DNA of 64,000 bases from Limisphaerales bacterium (GCA_024761205.1 JAMASS010000018.1:32224-96223); one strand, 5' to 3'; positions 28,349-38,331 are shown, numbered from the stretch's first letter. Translations and numbers: made by a program. Notes: generated by a model from the sequence alone, not told the origin.

Positions 28349-28494
28349 TCAAAGCGATATGCACACACTTACACACTTCTTCAAACCGTCGATCGCAAGC
28401 ACAGCGTTGAATGCCGCAAACCAATCACGAAACGCGGGACCTCATCCATCGACAGTTTGCTCACTGCCGATTCGATCTGGTCAACCGAGCTCAT
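28349..28494 (-). pseudogene. Antitoxin-like gene remnant
   Basis: ATG at 28494 gives MSSVDQIESAVSKLSMDEV; after a one-frame shift the sequence continues PAFRDWFAAFNAVLAIDGLK and stops at 28349. Small proteins with this S-V-x-I-E-x-A-x-x-K-L start and FRDWFxxF segment are commonly found beside RelE/ParE toxins. The usual C-terminal DRQIExD helix is missing. It lies about 0.75 kb upstream of the intact toxin gene on the same strand. The rest of 28058-28690 is unassigned. Confidence 0.5.
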
Positions 28495-28786
28495 GAAAAA
28501 ACAGTAATGCACCCGTTCAGTCGGGCAAGCAAGGAAGTCTGCGAACATCCCACGACACCCGTGAATACAGCGAACGTGGTTTCCGTTGAGCTCAGGCACT
28601 CGCACTAGAGGTTCCTTCGTTACCCCCCCGACATCTTAACACGCTTCTCCAGCGTATTCCGAGTATTCAGCAGTTCTATAGAAGTCTCTCAAGAGTTTGA
28701 GAACTCACGGGAGTATTGCGCCAGCCATATTGATCTGCTATACCCTCGACACTCAGAATTCAAAGCCTCCGCCCAACCCTGCAACG

Positions 28787-30103
28787 ATGCCCATGCCTCC
28801 GCTAATGCTCACCAAAGTCCACATTGACCTCCCACGCCCCCGCCTGAAGGAAATCGCCTCTACCGTTCGCTCTCAACTCGAATCAATCGATCTTGCTCTG
28901 AGCACCTCACCCAAAATCGCCGTCGCCGTCGGCAGCCGAGGCATCGCCAATCTGTCGACCATCGTTCGGGCAACCATCGAACAACTCAAGGCTCAAGGCG
29001 CTCAACCGTTCATCGTCCCCGCGATGGGGAGCCACGGTGGCGCCACCGCAGAAGGACAACGTGAAGTCCTCGATAGCTACAGTATCAACCAGACAACGAT
29101 GCGCTGCCCCGTCCTATCCTCCATGGAAGTGATTGAACTGGACCTCACAGGACTTCCCAATCCAGCGTTCATGGATCGCCATGCCTACGCCGCCGATGGG
29201 ATAATCCTCATCAACCGCATCAAACCTCATACCGACTTTCACGGACCCTACGAAAGCGGTCTCATTAAAATGGCGGTCATCGGACTGGGTAAAGAGAAGC
29301 AGGCCTTCGAAATGCACCGTCACGGTGTCTACGGACTCAAAGAACTCATTCCAAAAACCGCCGAACGCATCTTCAACATTGGCAAGATCAAAGCCGGCAT
29401 CGGCATCATCGAAAACGCCTACGACGAAACGGCCAAGATCGAAGTCCTTCCAGGCAGTGAAATCATGCAGCGTGAACCGGAACTCCTCAAAGAAGCCTAC
29501 GCCAATATGCCGCGCCTTCCGGTCGATGACATCGATATCCTGAGCGTCGACCTTCTCGGTAAAGACATTAGCGGTACAGGACTCGATACCAATGTCATCG
29601 GCCGCATTCGCATTCCCACAGAGCCTGAACCCTCATGCCCTCGAATCAAAGCGATCTGGGTCAGCGATCTGACGTCGGATTCCCACGGAAACGCCACAGG
29701 CATGGGATTGGCGGACGTAGTCACGGAGTTGTTTCGCTCCCGCGTCGATTTCGACGCAACCTACACCAACATTGTAACAAGCGGGTTTCTAGAACGCGCC
29801 AAATTTCCGATCGTCGCCCCCAGCGATCGGGCAGCCTTTGAATTGTGTCATCGCTCGGCCGGCTCCATCCCCATGGACGAACTTCGAGTCATCCGAATCC
29901 GCGACACACTCCATGTCAACGAGCCGTACGTTTCGGATGCGATCCTGAAGGAGATTAAGCCCCAACCCAACGTTTCCATTCTTGGTCCAGCGCAAGAAGC
30001 CTTCGACCAAGACGGACGCTCGACACCCTTTGAAGCGGTAGAGCGAGACTCCGTCGAGCCGCTTTTGTCGAAATCGAAGGCAGGGAATCATCAGAGGCAT
30101 TAA
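28787..30103 (+). CDS. LarA-like (lactate racemase family) nickel-pincer isomerase
   Basis: I start at ATG 28787 (MPMPPLMLTKVHIDLP; 28805 is also possible), about 438 residues. The N-terminal domain has the family's VAVGSRGIANL and PAMGSHGGATAEGQREVL; RIKPHTDFHGPYESGLIKMA, KEKQAFEMHR and NAYDETAKIE follow, and SDSHGNATGMGLADVVT in the second half. These fit LarA homologues that use a nickel-pincer nucleotide to racemise or epimerise 2-hydroxyacids; the substrate is unknown. LarB/C/E cofactor genes are not in the window. The last about 20 residues (ERDSVEPLLSKSK) are encoded by one arm of a dispersed repeat and are unlikely to be ancestral. Confidence 0.72.
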   Translation: MPMPPLMLTKVHIDLPRPRLKEIASTVRSQLESIDLALSTSPKIAVAVGSRGIANLSTIVRATIEQLKAQGAQPFIVPAMGSHGGATAEGQREVLDSYSINQTTMRCPVLSSMEVIELDLTGLPNPAFMDRHAYAADGIILINRIKPHTDFHGPYESGLIKMAVIGLGKEKQAFEMHRHGVYGLKELIPKTAERIFNIGKIKAGIGIIENAYDETAKIEVLPGSEIMQREPELLKEAYANMPRLPVDDIDILSVDLLGKDISGTGLDTNVIGRIRIPTEPEPSCPRIKAIWVSDLTSDSHGNATGMGLADVVTELFRSRVDFDATYTNIVTSGFLERAKFPIVAPSDRAAFELCHRSAGSIPMDELRVIRIRDTLHVNEPYVSDAILKEIKPQPNVSILGPAQEAFDQDGRSTPFEAVERDSVEPLLSKSKAGNHQRH

Positions 30104-30180
30104 GTCAGGGCTGCCGCAACGCGTGGGGTTTCGTCCCCCTTCGCAGAGCTACGGAGGGCAGCGGCTCGACGGAGTCTCGC
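30043..30180. repeat. Inverted-repeat element with perfect 21-base arms
   Basis: The left arm at 30043-30063 and right arm at 30160-30180 are exact reverse complements over 21 bases (core GAGACTCCGTCGAGCC / GGCTCGACGGAGTCTC) around 96 bases. The left arm lies inside the 3' end of the LarA-like gene and the right arm ends 9 bases before the stop of the convergent PBP gene. As RNA it could fold into a long hairpin and end transcription in both directions. It is the best-preserved copy of the family seen at 1155 and 16891. Confidence 0.8.
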
Positions 30181-30188
30181 CCCACCGC

Positions 30189-31808
30189 CTAATTGCCAAC
30201 CAGCGCTTGAATCAGCCCGAGTCGACCTGCCTCACGCACCAAACCCATCGCCACGGGCAACGCCGCGGTGGACCCGTAACCTCCATTCTCCACCATCACA
30301 CAAACCACGAACTGTGGCAGCTCAAAGGGTACGTAGCCGACAAACCACGAATGCGATAGCCCTCGGCTATTTTCCGCGGTCCCAGTCTTTCCTGCCAGCG
30401 CCCACGGAAGCCCCTTGGCCTTGGAGGCCGTCCCATCCGTGACCACCCGGCGAAGCATGACCCCAAGTTTGTTCGCCGTGGCGCTCGACACAAATCGTCC
30501 CATCGCTGTCGCCGACTGTTCGGATAGCAGCCGAGGCGAAGGAGCGACGCCATCATTAGCGACCGCAGCGGTCAGCAAAGCCATTTGCAACGGAGTCACC
30601 ACCAATTTTCCCTGTCCGATTCCCATCTGCGCCAACCCATACTGGTCACCCGAACGCAACTCCGGAATCTGGCTTGCCGCCGCCTTCATCGGGCCATCCG
30701 CGCCACCGACCAAGGTGATCGGCACATTAAAAGCCATCTGTTTGGCGATCCAACGAAACCCTTGGTGTCCCGCCTGCACACCGAGCTTGGCAAAGTAAAC
30801 ATTCGACGAATCCGCAATCGCCTTGCTCAAACCGATCTTCCCGTAACCACCCCAGCGGCGGCCGCGGCGCTGTCGATCATAGTAAACGTGATCTCGAATC
30901 GGCTTGACTCCGCTCGAAGTCGCAAAGCCACTCCCGCACTCGATCAGATCCGGCATGCCTCTCTCCAAAGCGAGCGCTGCCAACGCGATCTTAAACGTCG
31001 AACCCGGCGGATAGAGCCCATGAATCGCCCGATTCAGTAAAGGGGCCTCCAATCCGGAACCCAGAAATGTCTTCGCATTCAAACGATTCGGATCAATTGC
31101 GGGACGACTACACACCACATACAAAGCGCCGGATCGAATCCCCATGACGATCACCGCTCCCTGACGCGGTCCCAACAAATCATAAGCGGCCGATTGCAAT
31201 CGAGCATCCAAGGTCAAGCGGAGGTCCTTGCCGGCGGGCGACTTCTCCTGTGTCAGTATGTTCTTCCCCAGCTGCTCCCAGTCCTCCAGTGATTCGGCTC
31301 GCGTCCCCGCAAGAGTTCCATCAGCCGTGCGCTCCAAGCCGCTTAGACCATACACTGGATGAAAATACCCAACAATATGCGCCGCTCGAGGTCCGAGGGG
31401 ATACGTCCTGCCGACCGCCTCCTTGGTTTGCTTGTTCTCTGCCAAAACCACCTGATTCCGGTCCAGAATCTTTCCTCGATTGAGCTGGCGGGCCGGGTTG
31501 AAGAGGCGACGATCATAACGCTGCATGAAGGTGACAAACTCCGGACGCAGCAGCCCCATCAAATGCCACGTGGCCTGGTAGGCAAGCACACTGACAAAAA
31601 GGAAGCAAACAGCCGTGTAAAGAAGGCCAACATAGTGGAGAGTCGCCTTCAGTTTCTTTTTCGGCGCGAAACGAATGCGTCCCGTCAGGAACTGCAACCA
31701 AAGAACACGGACAGCCGCAATAAAGAATAACACCTGCAAGCCCAACAGCAGATATGATTGCGTTTTCGGGTCCAGACCACTGAGGCCATCACCTACCAGG
31801 CTTTCCAT
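30189..31808 (-). CDS. Class B penicillin-binding protein (transpeptidase)
   Basis: Cross-links peptidoglycan in the periplasm. 539 residues with two N-terminal membrane segments (about 18-41 and 58-83), more than the usual single anchor. Active-site motifs are complete: PPGSTFK with nucleophile S270 and K273, SSN in ADSSNVYF, and KTG in LAGKTGTAENS. A dimerisation-like domain (RGKILDRNQVVLAEN) precedes. Size and motifs resemble the PbpA/FtsI/PBP2 group; whether it serves elongation or division is not clear, as no rod or fts genes are adjacent. Confidence 0.88.
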   Translation of the reverse strand: MESLVGDGLSGLDPKTQSYLLLGLQVLFFIAAVRVLWLQFLTGRIRFAPKKKLKATLHYVGLLYTAVCFLFVSVLAYQATWHLMGLLRPEFVTFMQRYDRRLFNPARQLNRGKILDRNQVVLAENKQTKEAVGRTYPLGPRAAHIVGYFHPVYGLSGLERTADGTLAGTRAESLEDWEQLGKNILTQEKSPAGKDLRLTLDARLQSAAYDLLGPRQGAVIVMGIRSGALYVVCSRPAIDPNRLNAKTFLGSGLEAPLLNRAIHGLYPPGSTFKIALAALALERGMPDLIECGSGFATSSGVKPIRDHVYYDRQRRGRRWGGYGKIGLSKAIADSSNVYFAKLGVQAGHQGFRWIAKQMAFNVPITLVGGADGPMKAAASQIPELRSGDQYGLAQMGIGQGKLVVTPLQMALLTAAVANDGVAPSPRLLSEQSATAMGRFVSSATANKLGVMLRRVVTDGTASKAKGLPWALAGKTGTAENSRGLSHSWFVGYVPFELPQFVVCVMVENGGYGSTAALPVAMGLVREAGRLGLIQALVGN

Positions 31809-31947
31809 TGATCATTCTTTACCAAAGAAGCCTGTCAGCGTGGAGAAAATTCCCGGCAGAAACAGGAGCAATCAAAGTGAATTCGCTCCCCCCAAGAATG
31901 AGCTCGTCCTGAATGCAAGCCTGAACCAACTCACCAGACTGCTACTT

Positions 31948-33159
31948 TTATGCGCCTTGCAACCCAAGGCGCAGCCGCTCCTTCATTAGCACTCCCACGA
32001 AGCAGAGACAGATAATCGCCCCCAAGATTAATGTCAGTGGCGCCCCGAGCCCTCGCGCCATCGTTCCGGAAAGGAAGGCGCCAAAGGGAGCAAGGCCAAT
32101 GAAACAAAACGTATATAGCCCCATAATCCGTCCTCGATACTGATCCTCGACTTGCCCCTGAACCAAGGTGTTCGTCGTGGTAAAAAAAGGATCATGAACC
32201 AGCCAGTGACCACCAACGCACCCATCGCCAAGTGGACATCATTGCACAGCGCAAAGCCAACTGTCGAAATACTGTAACCCACGGCCCCCGAACTTCACGC
32301 ACAGATGACGCCGAAGCGAATGACTCAGCAAGGCAAGCGTGACCAAACCTAAGAAAGCACCCACCCCGTTCGCAGCCAACAAAGCACCCAGTCCTCTCGG
32401 ACCAACAAACCAAATATCCTCAGCAAAAATCGGCATCAGCGTCGTATAGGACATTCCGAAGACACTGTTGATCGGAACCATTCCCATGAGGACCCGCAAT
32501 GACGGCGTTGAGCAAACGATCCACACCACGCTAAGAATGTCACTTAAATATCCTTCTCCCGAGTCCCCCGTCCCGTGTTGACGCAAACGCAAAGACCAAT
32601 AGCCGAGGATCACAAAAGAAACGAAATTGCGTTCAGCAGAAAACAATACCCTACCTCCAACCGTAATAATCACCAATCCGACAATCGTCGGCCCTAGGAT
32701 TCTCGAGGTATTGAAAACCGAAAAATTGAGTGCGACCGCATTCATCAAATCCCGCTTGCCGACCAAGTTGACGATGAAACTCTGCCGGGCCGGGATATCA
32801 AAAGCATTCGCTACACCGAGCGCCAACGCAAGAACCCCCACATGCCATAACCTCACCTGATCGGTAATCATCAATCCAAACAAAATCAATGCCACCATCA
32901 TCGAAGCCGTTTGAGCCACCAAGAGCAGGCGGCGTTTATCATACCGACCCGCCATCCCACCTGCGAACACAGAAAACAGGGTCACCGGAATAGTATGCAG
33001 GAAGCGGATCAATCCCAGAGCGAACGCCGAACCAGTGAGCTGATAAACCAGCCACTCTTCGGCAACCAACTGCATCCAAGTCCCCGGAAGACTCAGAATT
33101 TGAGAACCAAAGAAAATGCGGAAATTTCAGTGCGCGAGCGCGCTGAACACCTTGGGCAC
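31948..33159 (-). pseudogene. MFS transporter gene with one nonsense and two homopolymer frameshifts
   Basis: The ancestral protein reads from GTG at 33159 (MPKVFSALAH), a TGA at 33127-33129 where Arg is expected, then NFRIFFGSQILSLPGTWMQL and VAEEWLVYQLTGSAFALGLI and on with several membrane segments. A one-base deficit in a run of five G near 32286 shifts the frame to VGYSISTVGFALCNDVHLAM; another in a run of seven A (32182-32188) shifts it to NTLVQGQVEDQYRGRIMGLY, ending at 31948. The pattern matches the EntS/TMEM-like MFS_3 exporters. All three lesions are single-base events, so decay may be recent or partly assembly error. Confidence 0.8.
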
Positions 33160-33413
33160 GCGGTTAGATTCACCGACTTCAGAGGCGCCGTCCAGGGGCT
33201 GATCAAGATTGCGATTGCGGCTCAAGACGCAGGCTCCCAACTGCCGGCGTCAACGCTCCCATTGTGAATCCAGGTCGGTATGCATCCCTTAACCACGCTG
33301 CCAATGATAAGCATGACCGAATCTGGGCCTGCTGACTATCTCAAACTGCCCCCGAGTTTTGAAGTTTTGAGTTGACGTCAGGAAATCCCAAACGTTTCTT
33401 AGGAGCGGTAGCA

Positions 33414-33917
33414 ATGATGAGTGACGATTTTCAAAAGCGCGTTGAGGAATCGATCCGGAATCCCAGAAACATGGGCGAAATGACCGATGCCGACGCCGTG
33501 GGGACAGTCGGCAATCCGGGCTGCGGCGACATGGTCCGCATGTGGCTGAAATACAAGGTCGAAAACGGCCAGAAGGTTATCGACAAGGCCTCCTTTCAAT
33601 CCTTCGGCTGTGAAACCGCAATCGCCGCCGCTAGTCTTGCCACCGAACTCATCCGCGGTAAAACCCCGGAAGAAGCGGCCAATATGTCCGGCTCCGAACT
33701 CGCTGCCGACCTCGGCCCGCTGCCGCCTACCAAGATTCACTGCACTCAACTCATTGAAGAAGCCCTTCGGTCAGCCCTGATAACCAAGAAACCCGAGGTT
33801 GTACCCGGGGCCGAAACTTCGGCCCCGGCAAGCCTCATTGACAGTCTGGACAATGAAACTTCAAAGGACTCGAGCCTCAAACTGGTGTTCCTAGACTCTG
33901 ACGAACAGAAGAGGTAA
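33414..33917 (+). CDS. iscU: IscU/NifU-type Fe-S cluster scaffold
   Basis: Scaffold on which IscS-derived sulfur and iron are assembled. ATG at 33414, with AGGAG at 33401-33405 eight bases before it, deciding against the open frame from 33372. 167 residues. The three conserved cluster-ligand cysteines are present: C37 (GNPGCGD), C66 (FGCETA) and C110 (HCTQL). The final about 45 residues are not typical of IscU and include a stretch encoded by a perfect GC-rich palindrome (33805-33828), so the C-terminus has probably been extended by an inserted repeat. Partner genes iscA and hscB are 8 kb downstream. Confidence 0.88.
   Translation: MMSDDFQKRVEESIRNPRNMGEMTDADAVGTVGNPGCGDMVRMWLKYKVENGQKVIDKASFQSFGCETAIAAASLATELIRGKTPEEAANMSGSELAADLGPLPPTKIHCTQLIEEALRSALITKKPEVVPGAETSAPASLIDSLDNETSKDSSLKLVFLDSDEQKR
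33805..33828. repeat. Perfect GC-rich palindrome inside the iscU 3' end
   Basis: CCGGGGCCGAA (33805-33815) and TTCGGCCCCGG (33818-33828) are exact reverse complements separated by two bases, an 11-bp stem. No U-tract follows, so a normal intrinsic terminator is unlikely. It encodes PGAETSAPA in the atypical tail of IscU. Confidence 0.7.
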
Positions 33918-34205
33918 TCGAATTTTTTGAAAAAGAGCGAGTAAAGCACCGGACACAGAACTAGCGTCAGGAGCATGGCAAATCCTAGTCCGAACATCAT
34001 CGCCTAAGCCGTTGATCTCCCCATCCGCCACCAAGCCCAGTGGCATTAACCCAATGATCGTCGAGAGATGATGGTCATGAGGATGAGTCGCAACCGGGAT
34101 TTCGCGGCGGCCACGATGTCTTCCTGTAATTTAAAACCCTCTGCCAGTTGGAGATCGGTTTCATCGATCCGAAGAATCGCATTGTTTCCAATGATTCCCA
34201 AAAAT
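33918..34205 (-). pseudogene. C-terminal fragment of an RND efflux transporter
   Basis: Minus-strand reading gives QFLGIIGNNAILRIDETDLQ, LAEGFKLQEDIVAAAKSRLR and LILMTIISRRSLG, then in shifted frames GLGFAMLLTLVLCPVLYSLF. This is the last membrane bundle of AcrB-type (HAE1) RND pumps (GIIVNNAI, RLRPILMT, PVLYSLFF). Only about 90 of more than 1000 residues remain, with frame changes. It follows directly behind an unrelated N-terminal fragment, pointing to a large internal deletion of an efflux operon. Confidence 0.7.
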
Positions 34206-34212
34206 TGTTTCA

Positions 34213-34709
34213 TCAATGATTATGTAAATAAACCATTTTGGGCGAGACCAATCGTTGAATCAGTTCGAGGTCGGCCCTGACTCGCTGAGGGTTGGTGATA
34301 AACGTATAATTGGGCACGTCAGACGCCCCCTCAGGCGTGATCGCCATCCATTTGATATCCATCATCTGTAGTGCACCCCCGATCACCGGCTTGAGCCGCT
34401 GACTCGTGGGCAGCGTTGTCACCGCCCCGCCTGCATACATCAAATCAATACCTGGATCCTCCATGACCTGTTGGCTCAAAGCAGGAAGGGCACCAAGCCC
34501 CCTTTCACATTAAACCGATCATCAATCGTGAATCGGCAGTTTTCCTTCACCAGCGGTTTGAGTTCGTCGGTAAAGTCGGAAACGGTCGTGTCGAAGTAGC
34601 AGGAATCATCCTCACAAACCACAGCAATCCAAAACTTCAACTGCGGCTGCTGCGCGAAACCAAAGTCTGAAGCGGCCAAGAAGCCCAACCAGACCCAATC
34701 AGGAGACAA
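34213..34709 (-). pseudogene. Fragment of a secreted binding-protein-like or TolC-associated gene
   Basis: Two adjoining frames read QPQLKFWIAVVCEDDSCYFD and TTVSDFTDELKPLVKENCRF, then DPGIDLMYAGGAVTTLPTSQ, RLKPVIGGALQMMDIKWMAI, NYTFITNPQRVRADLELIQR. It looks like a periplasmic substrate-binding-like domain, which in some bacteria precedes a TolC-type outer-membrane channel encoded beside an RND pump. The RND fragment that follows fits that reading, but the family call is inference. Confidence 0.4.
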
Positions 34710-34937
34710 CCCTGCAATCAGGCGTAAGTAACCGGCAGACTGCCGTGCCGGTTGGTTCGATTTCCTCCCTCTGACATGATTGTCTGAGAATTACCAGCCA
34801 TAGAGAAAATCGTCATCACAAATCCAAACCAAAGGGCACCGACCTGACGAAACACCTGCTGCAAACCTCAGCCCACCCACCAGTTAGTCAAGATTCATCC
34901 TTGAAATCGCCTAAGCATAACTTCAGATTCTTTGCCC

Positions 34938-35996
34938 ATGAGTCTCATGTATCGTGCTAAAAATCATGTGTTCGGAATTCTTGGTGTTGGCCTTGCCATC
35001 CTCCTGTCCGCAACCCACACCAGTTCAGCAGCGAGCCAGCCACAGCTGCTGATGCAAACCACTCTCGGGGATATTACCCTGGAGCTAGATGCCGAGAAAG
35101 CGCCGATTTCCACCTTGAATTTCATTCAGTATGCCCAATCCAAATTCTACGACGGCACCGTGTTTCACCGTGTGATGCCCAACTTCATGATTCAAGGCGG
35201 CGGCTACTTCAAAACCATCGAACAGAAAATCGACGGCCTCCGTGCCGCCATTAAGAATGAGTGGAAGAACGGTCTCAAGAATGTCAAGGGATCCATAGCA
35301 ATGGCACGAACGAGGGCAGCAGATTCGGCCACATCTCAATTCTTCATTAACGTGGTTGACAATCCAGGCCTCGATCAACCTCGAGACGGCGCCGCCTATG
35401 CCGTTTTCGGCAGAGTGATTAAAGGAATGGATACAGTCGAAAAAATTCGTAATACCGAAACCAAGTCCCATCCAAATTTAGCCCGCATGGGCAAAGTCGT
35501 TCCCATCGTTCCCGTGATTATTGACTCGGTTCGCGTGATCGGCAAATACGACGTCGCGACCCTCGAAAAGAAAGTCAACGACCAACAGAAAAAAGCTGCG
35601 GAAACAAAAGACTCCGCCGCTAAAGGGAAGGCCTTTCTCGCAGAGAACGCCAAAAAACCGGACGTTAACACCACCCCCTCCGGCCTTCAATACCGGATCA
35701 TCAAGACAGGCAACGGTGTGAAACCCAAAGCAACCGACCAAGTCACCGTTCACTACCGCGGCAGACTCATCAACGGCACCGAGTTTGACAGCTCTTACTC
35801 CCGCAACGCACCAGCGACCTTTAGCTTGAACCGCGTGATTCCGGGGTGGACCGAGGGCTTGCAGTTGATCTCCGTCGGCGGCAAAGCCGAACTGTTCATT
35901 CCCTCAGAACTCGGTTACGGCAAACTCGGCGCCGGGAATGTCATTCCGCCCAATTCAACACTCATCTATAAAGTGGAGCTCATCAAGATTAATTAA
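34938..35996 (+). CDS. Secreted cyclophilin-FKBP fusion peptidyl-prolyl isomerase
   Basis: Two different prolyl isomerases in one chain, probably folding exported proteins in the periplasm. ATG at 34938 (MSLMYRAKNHVFGILGVGLA) gives 352 residues with a signal peptide ending near residue 32 (SSAAS). A cyclophilin domain spans about 38-200 (FYDGTVFHRVMPNFMIQGG, then SATSQFFINVVDN). A charged, Lys/Ala-rich linker (about 203-235) leads to a Mip/FkpA-type FKBP domain (about 243-352: VTVHYRGRLINGTEFDSSYS, VIPGWTEGLQL, IPPNSTLIYKVELIKI). Both domains keep the usual core residues. Isolated gene with debris on both sides. Confidence 0.9.
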   Translation: MSLMYRAKNHVFGILGVGLAILLSATHTSSAASQPQLLMQTTLGDITLELDAEKAPISTLNFIQYAQSKFYDGTVFHRVMPNFMIQGGGYFKTIEQKIDGLRAAIKNEWKNGLKNVKGSIAMARTRAADSATSQFFINVVDNPGLDQPRDGAAYAVFGRVIKGMDTVEKIRNTETKSHPNLARMGKVVPIVPVIIDSVRVIGKYDVATLEKKVNDQQKKAAETKDSAAKGKAFLAENAKKPDVNTTPSGLQYRIIKTGNGVKPKATDQVTVHYRGRLINGTEFDSSYSRNAPATFSLNRVIPGWTEGLQLISVGGKAELFIPSELGYGKLGAGNVIPPNSTLIYKVELIKIN

Positions 35997-36039
35997 CTTC
36001 AACCGATGTAGCGGTCCTTTTGAACCCGATTTAATATGC

Positions 36040-38178
36040 AGTTGCGGCCTACCAGAGAAGAGCCAGGTAGTCCGTTCTGGATCCTCCCTGTCTTCGCCTT
36101 AGCAAGGGCACTCGGATGGTTCGGTTACGTCAATCTCTCTTGGCAACCAGTTACGATAATTCCCGAGCGCCCGACGGACTCAAACCCAACGCAGTTTCCG
36201 ACGCAGCCTGATATTTCCGCAATCATAACGATGCTCAACGAGACAGTATGGACCCCGAAATTCCTAGGATAACGATTCACCTCATTGATCGAACAAATGT
36301 AAGACGAGCTTCAGACGATCTGTTTTCCGTCCTGCTGGCGATTCCCTTTGAGAACCTAGTACTGAGTGAACTCGGTGATTCACAAAGCATCGAACACGGG
36401 ATCACCATTCGAACCATGCAGGCTTCGATCCAGTCCTTTGTCCGCGGCCCGAGCCTCCAAGCTACTTTGCTTTCCTTGAGGAACAAGGTCTCCAGTTGGA
36501 ACAATCCGAGCGGCGACATGCCCTATTCTGGCCGGATCTCAACGGCAAACCTCAATCCCGATTCTACTTCTCTTTAAATGTGCTTAAGCCAACTCTGGAA
36601 CCCCGCTATCAATTACAGAACCATCTTCAGACCCAATGGAAAACTGAATCAAAAACCAGAACCCCGGCCATCAAAACTATACAAGTAGTCGATGCTGAAC
36701 TCCTGTCGCGTGAAGGCCAACACCATTCGCCCATGTCGTTTCGGCAGACGTGACTCCAGACCAGGAAACCCTTGTCTTCGAACCCAATTCGCAAGTCCAT
36801 GACCTCGACCACAACGGGTTGGCCCTCTTCCGAGGGGACGGTCGAGGGGAAATTCCCAACGCCCCTAGAGCCCAATCCGTTTATCATGACCGCAGGGCGA
36901 TATTGAAAACGATGGCGATCTCAACATCTGGTTGGCACAATATCGTAATCCGTTTCAAGAAGACCAATGCCCACCCCGGTCTACGATGCCAACGATCGCC
37001 ATCCATCGTAACTCCTGATAAACGACATAACGGTCGCTTCGCTGACGCTACCAACTAGGCGGGTTTAGATGCCAAGCGATTTCATGGGCATCGATTTCTA
37101 CACGAGCGACGACACCGGACATTTCCGAGACACTAGCGTCGTCCTTGCGTCCGGTTGCTACGGCTTTGGTATGGCTCACACCTTCGGTGACTTTGATGAG
37201 AACAGCCGACTCAATGTGCTCATGATCAGTATGAACGCCTACATGGCGGACTAACTTGATCAGCTCTCGGAGTCGTGGTGTGTCAGACTCCCGACTACGC
37301 CCAAATGCATTCCGCCACGGCCTTCGGCAACCATCTGGCTCTCGCCAAAGATCAACGCTTCGTCCAATCAAATCTCGGGATCGCCATGACCAAGACAGGA
37401 TGGTCTCATCCGGAAATTTCGACAAAGAAAGGCGACGAAGATCTCTACATCGTCAACGGGCACCTCACCAGCGCCTCAGTCCGCGATTACAAAAGCCATT
37501 TCTGGCGCTACGATATTTACTTGGGAAACTCAGATGAGGTCCCGATCTCGATGCGCTTTTCCAATCCAAATAAAACGCAATCCAGGAAAGCGATGCTCTC
37601 TTCGGCGGGCACGATCAGAATCGTTTTTTTCTGGATCGGGATGAACAAAGATTCTTGGAAGTCGGCTACTTCATGGAGCTCTCGCTGGAGATCAACTGCC
37701 ACAATCTTATCAATACGGATATCAACGGCAATGACAAGCTGGAGTGGCTGACGGCTAGTTCGAGAGTTGGCCAAGGCCCAAACAATCCCCCCACCTCTTT
37801 CCAAATTTCTCCAAATCCGTGGGGAAATGGATCGGCCTTCACGTTAGAGCAGTGCCCACAACCCCAGCGATCGGCGCAATCACTAGGCTCAAGAACGTCA
37901 ACGGAACACAGACACACCGCATCATCACCGGCGACTCCTACCGCAGTCAGTGCTCAACAACACTGCATTTCGGCATCGAAAACTCCAGCGAGGTTCGATC
38001 GCTCGAAATACGTTGGACTAACGGGCTTATCGCGATACTGAAGAACCCAGCCATCAAATATCTATCATTCGGTGATGCCGAAGCAGCCAAGCCCTGCTTC
38101 AAACTGATACATTCGAGACAATCGAACCGTATGCCCATCACAGCTGACGCGAGGAAATATCCACCCCTTTACCGATGA
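36040..38178 (+). pseudogene. Extensively decayed FG-GAP / ASPIC-UnbV secreted protein gene
   Basis: Fragments in all three frames line up with the CRTAC1-like architecture of FG-GAP repeats ending in an ASPIC/UnbV domain. Examples: ETLVFEPNSQVHDLDHNGLA (36765), GDIENDGDLNIWLAQYRNPF (36890), FMGIDFYTSDDTGHFRDTSV (37085), GFGMAHTFGDFDENSRLNVL (37165), DEDLYIVNGHLTSASVRDYK (37430), then NWIGLHVRAVPTTPAIGA and THRIITGDSYRSQCSTTLHF with SLEIRWTNGL at the end. I count at least seven frame changes plus stops. It would have been a large secreted beta-propeller-type protein. Confidence 0.72.
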
Positions 38179-38331
38179 GTCGCGGTTGATAAAGCCTGTT
38201 TAGACGTGATCTAAAACCGCTCAAAACACTTCCGAGATTTCGCACTTCAAACTCGAATTGATACCCACTCTGCCCGGGTTTCTTAAGAAACGAAGTGCCA
38301 AAACCGTTCCGAAATTCAGAGATCCCACCAA

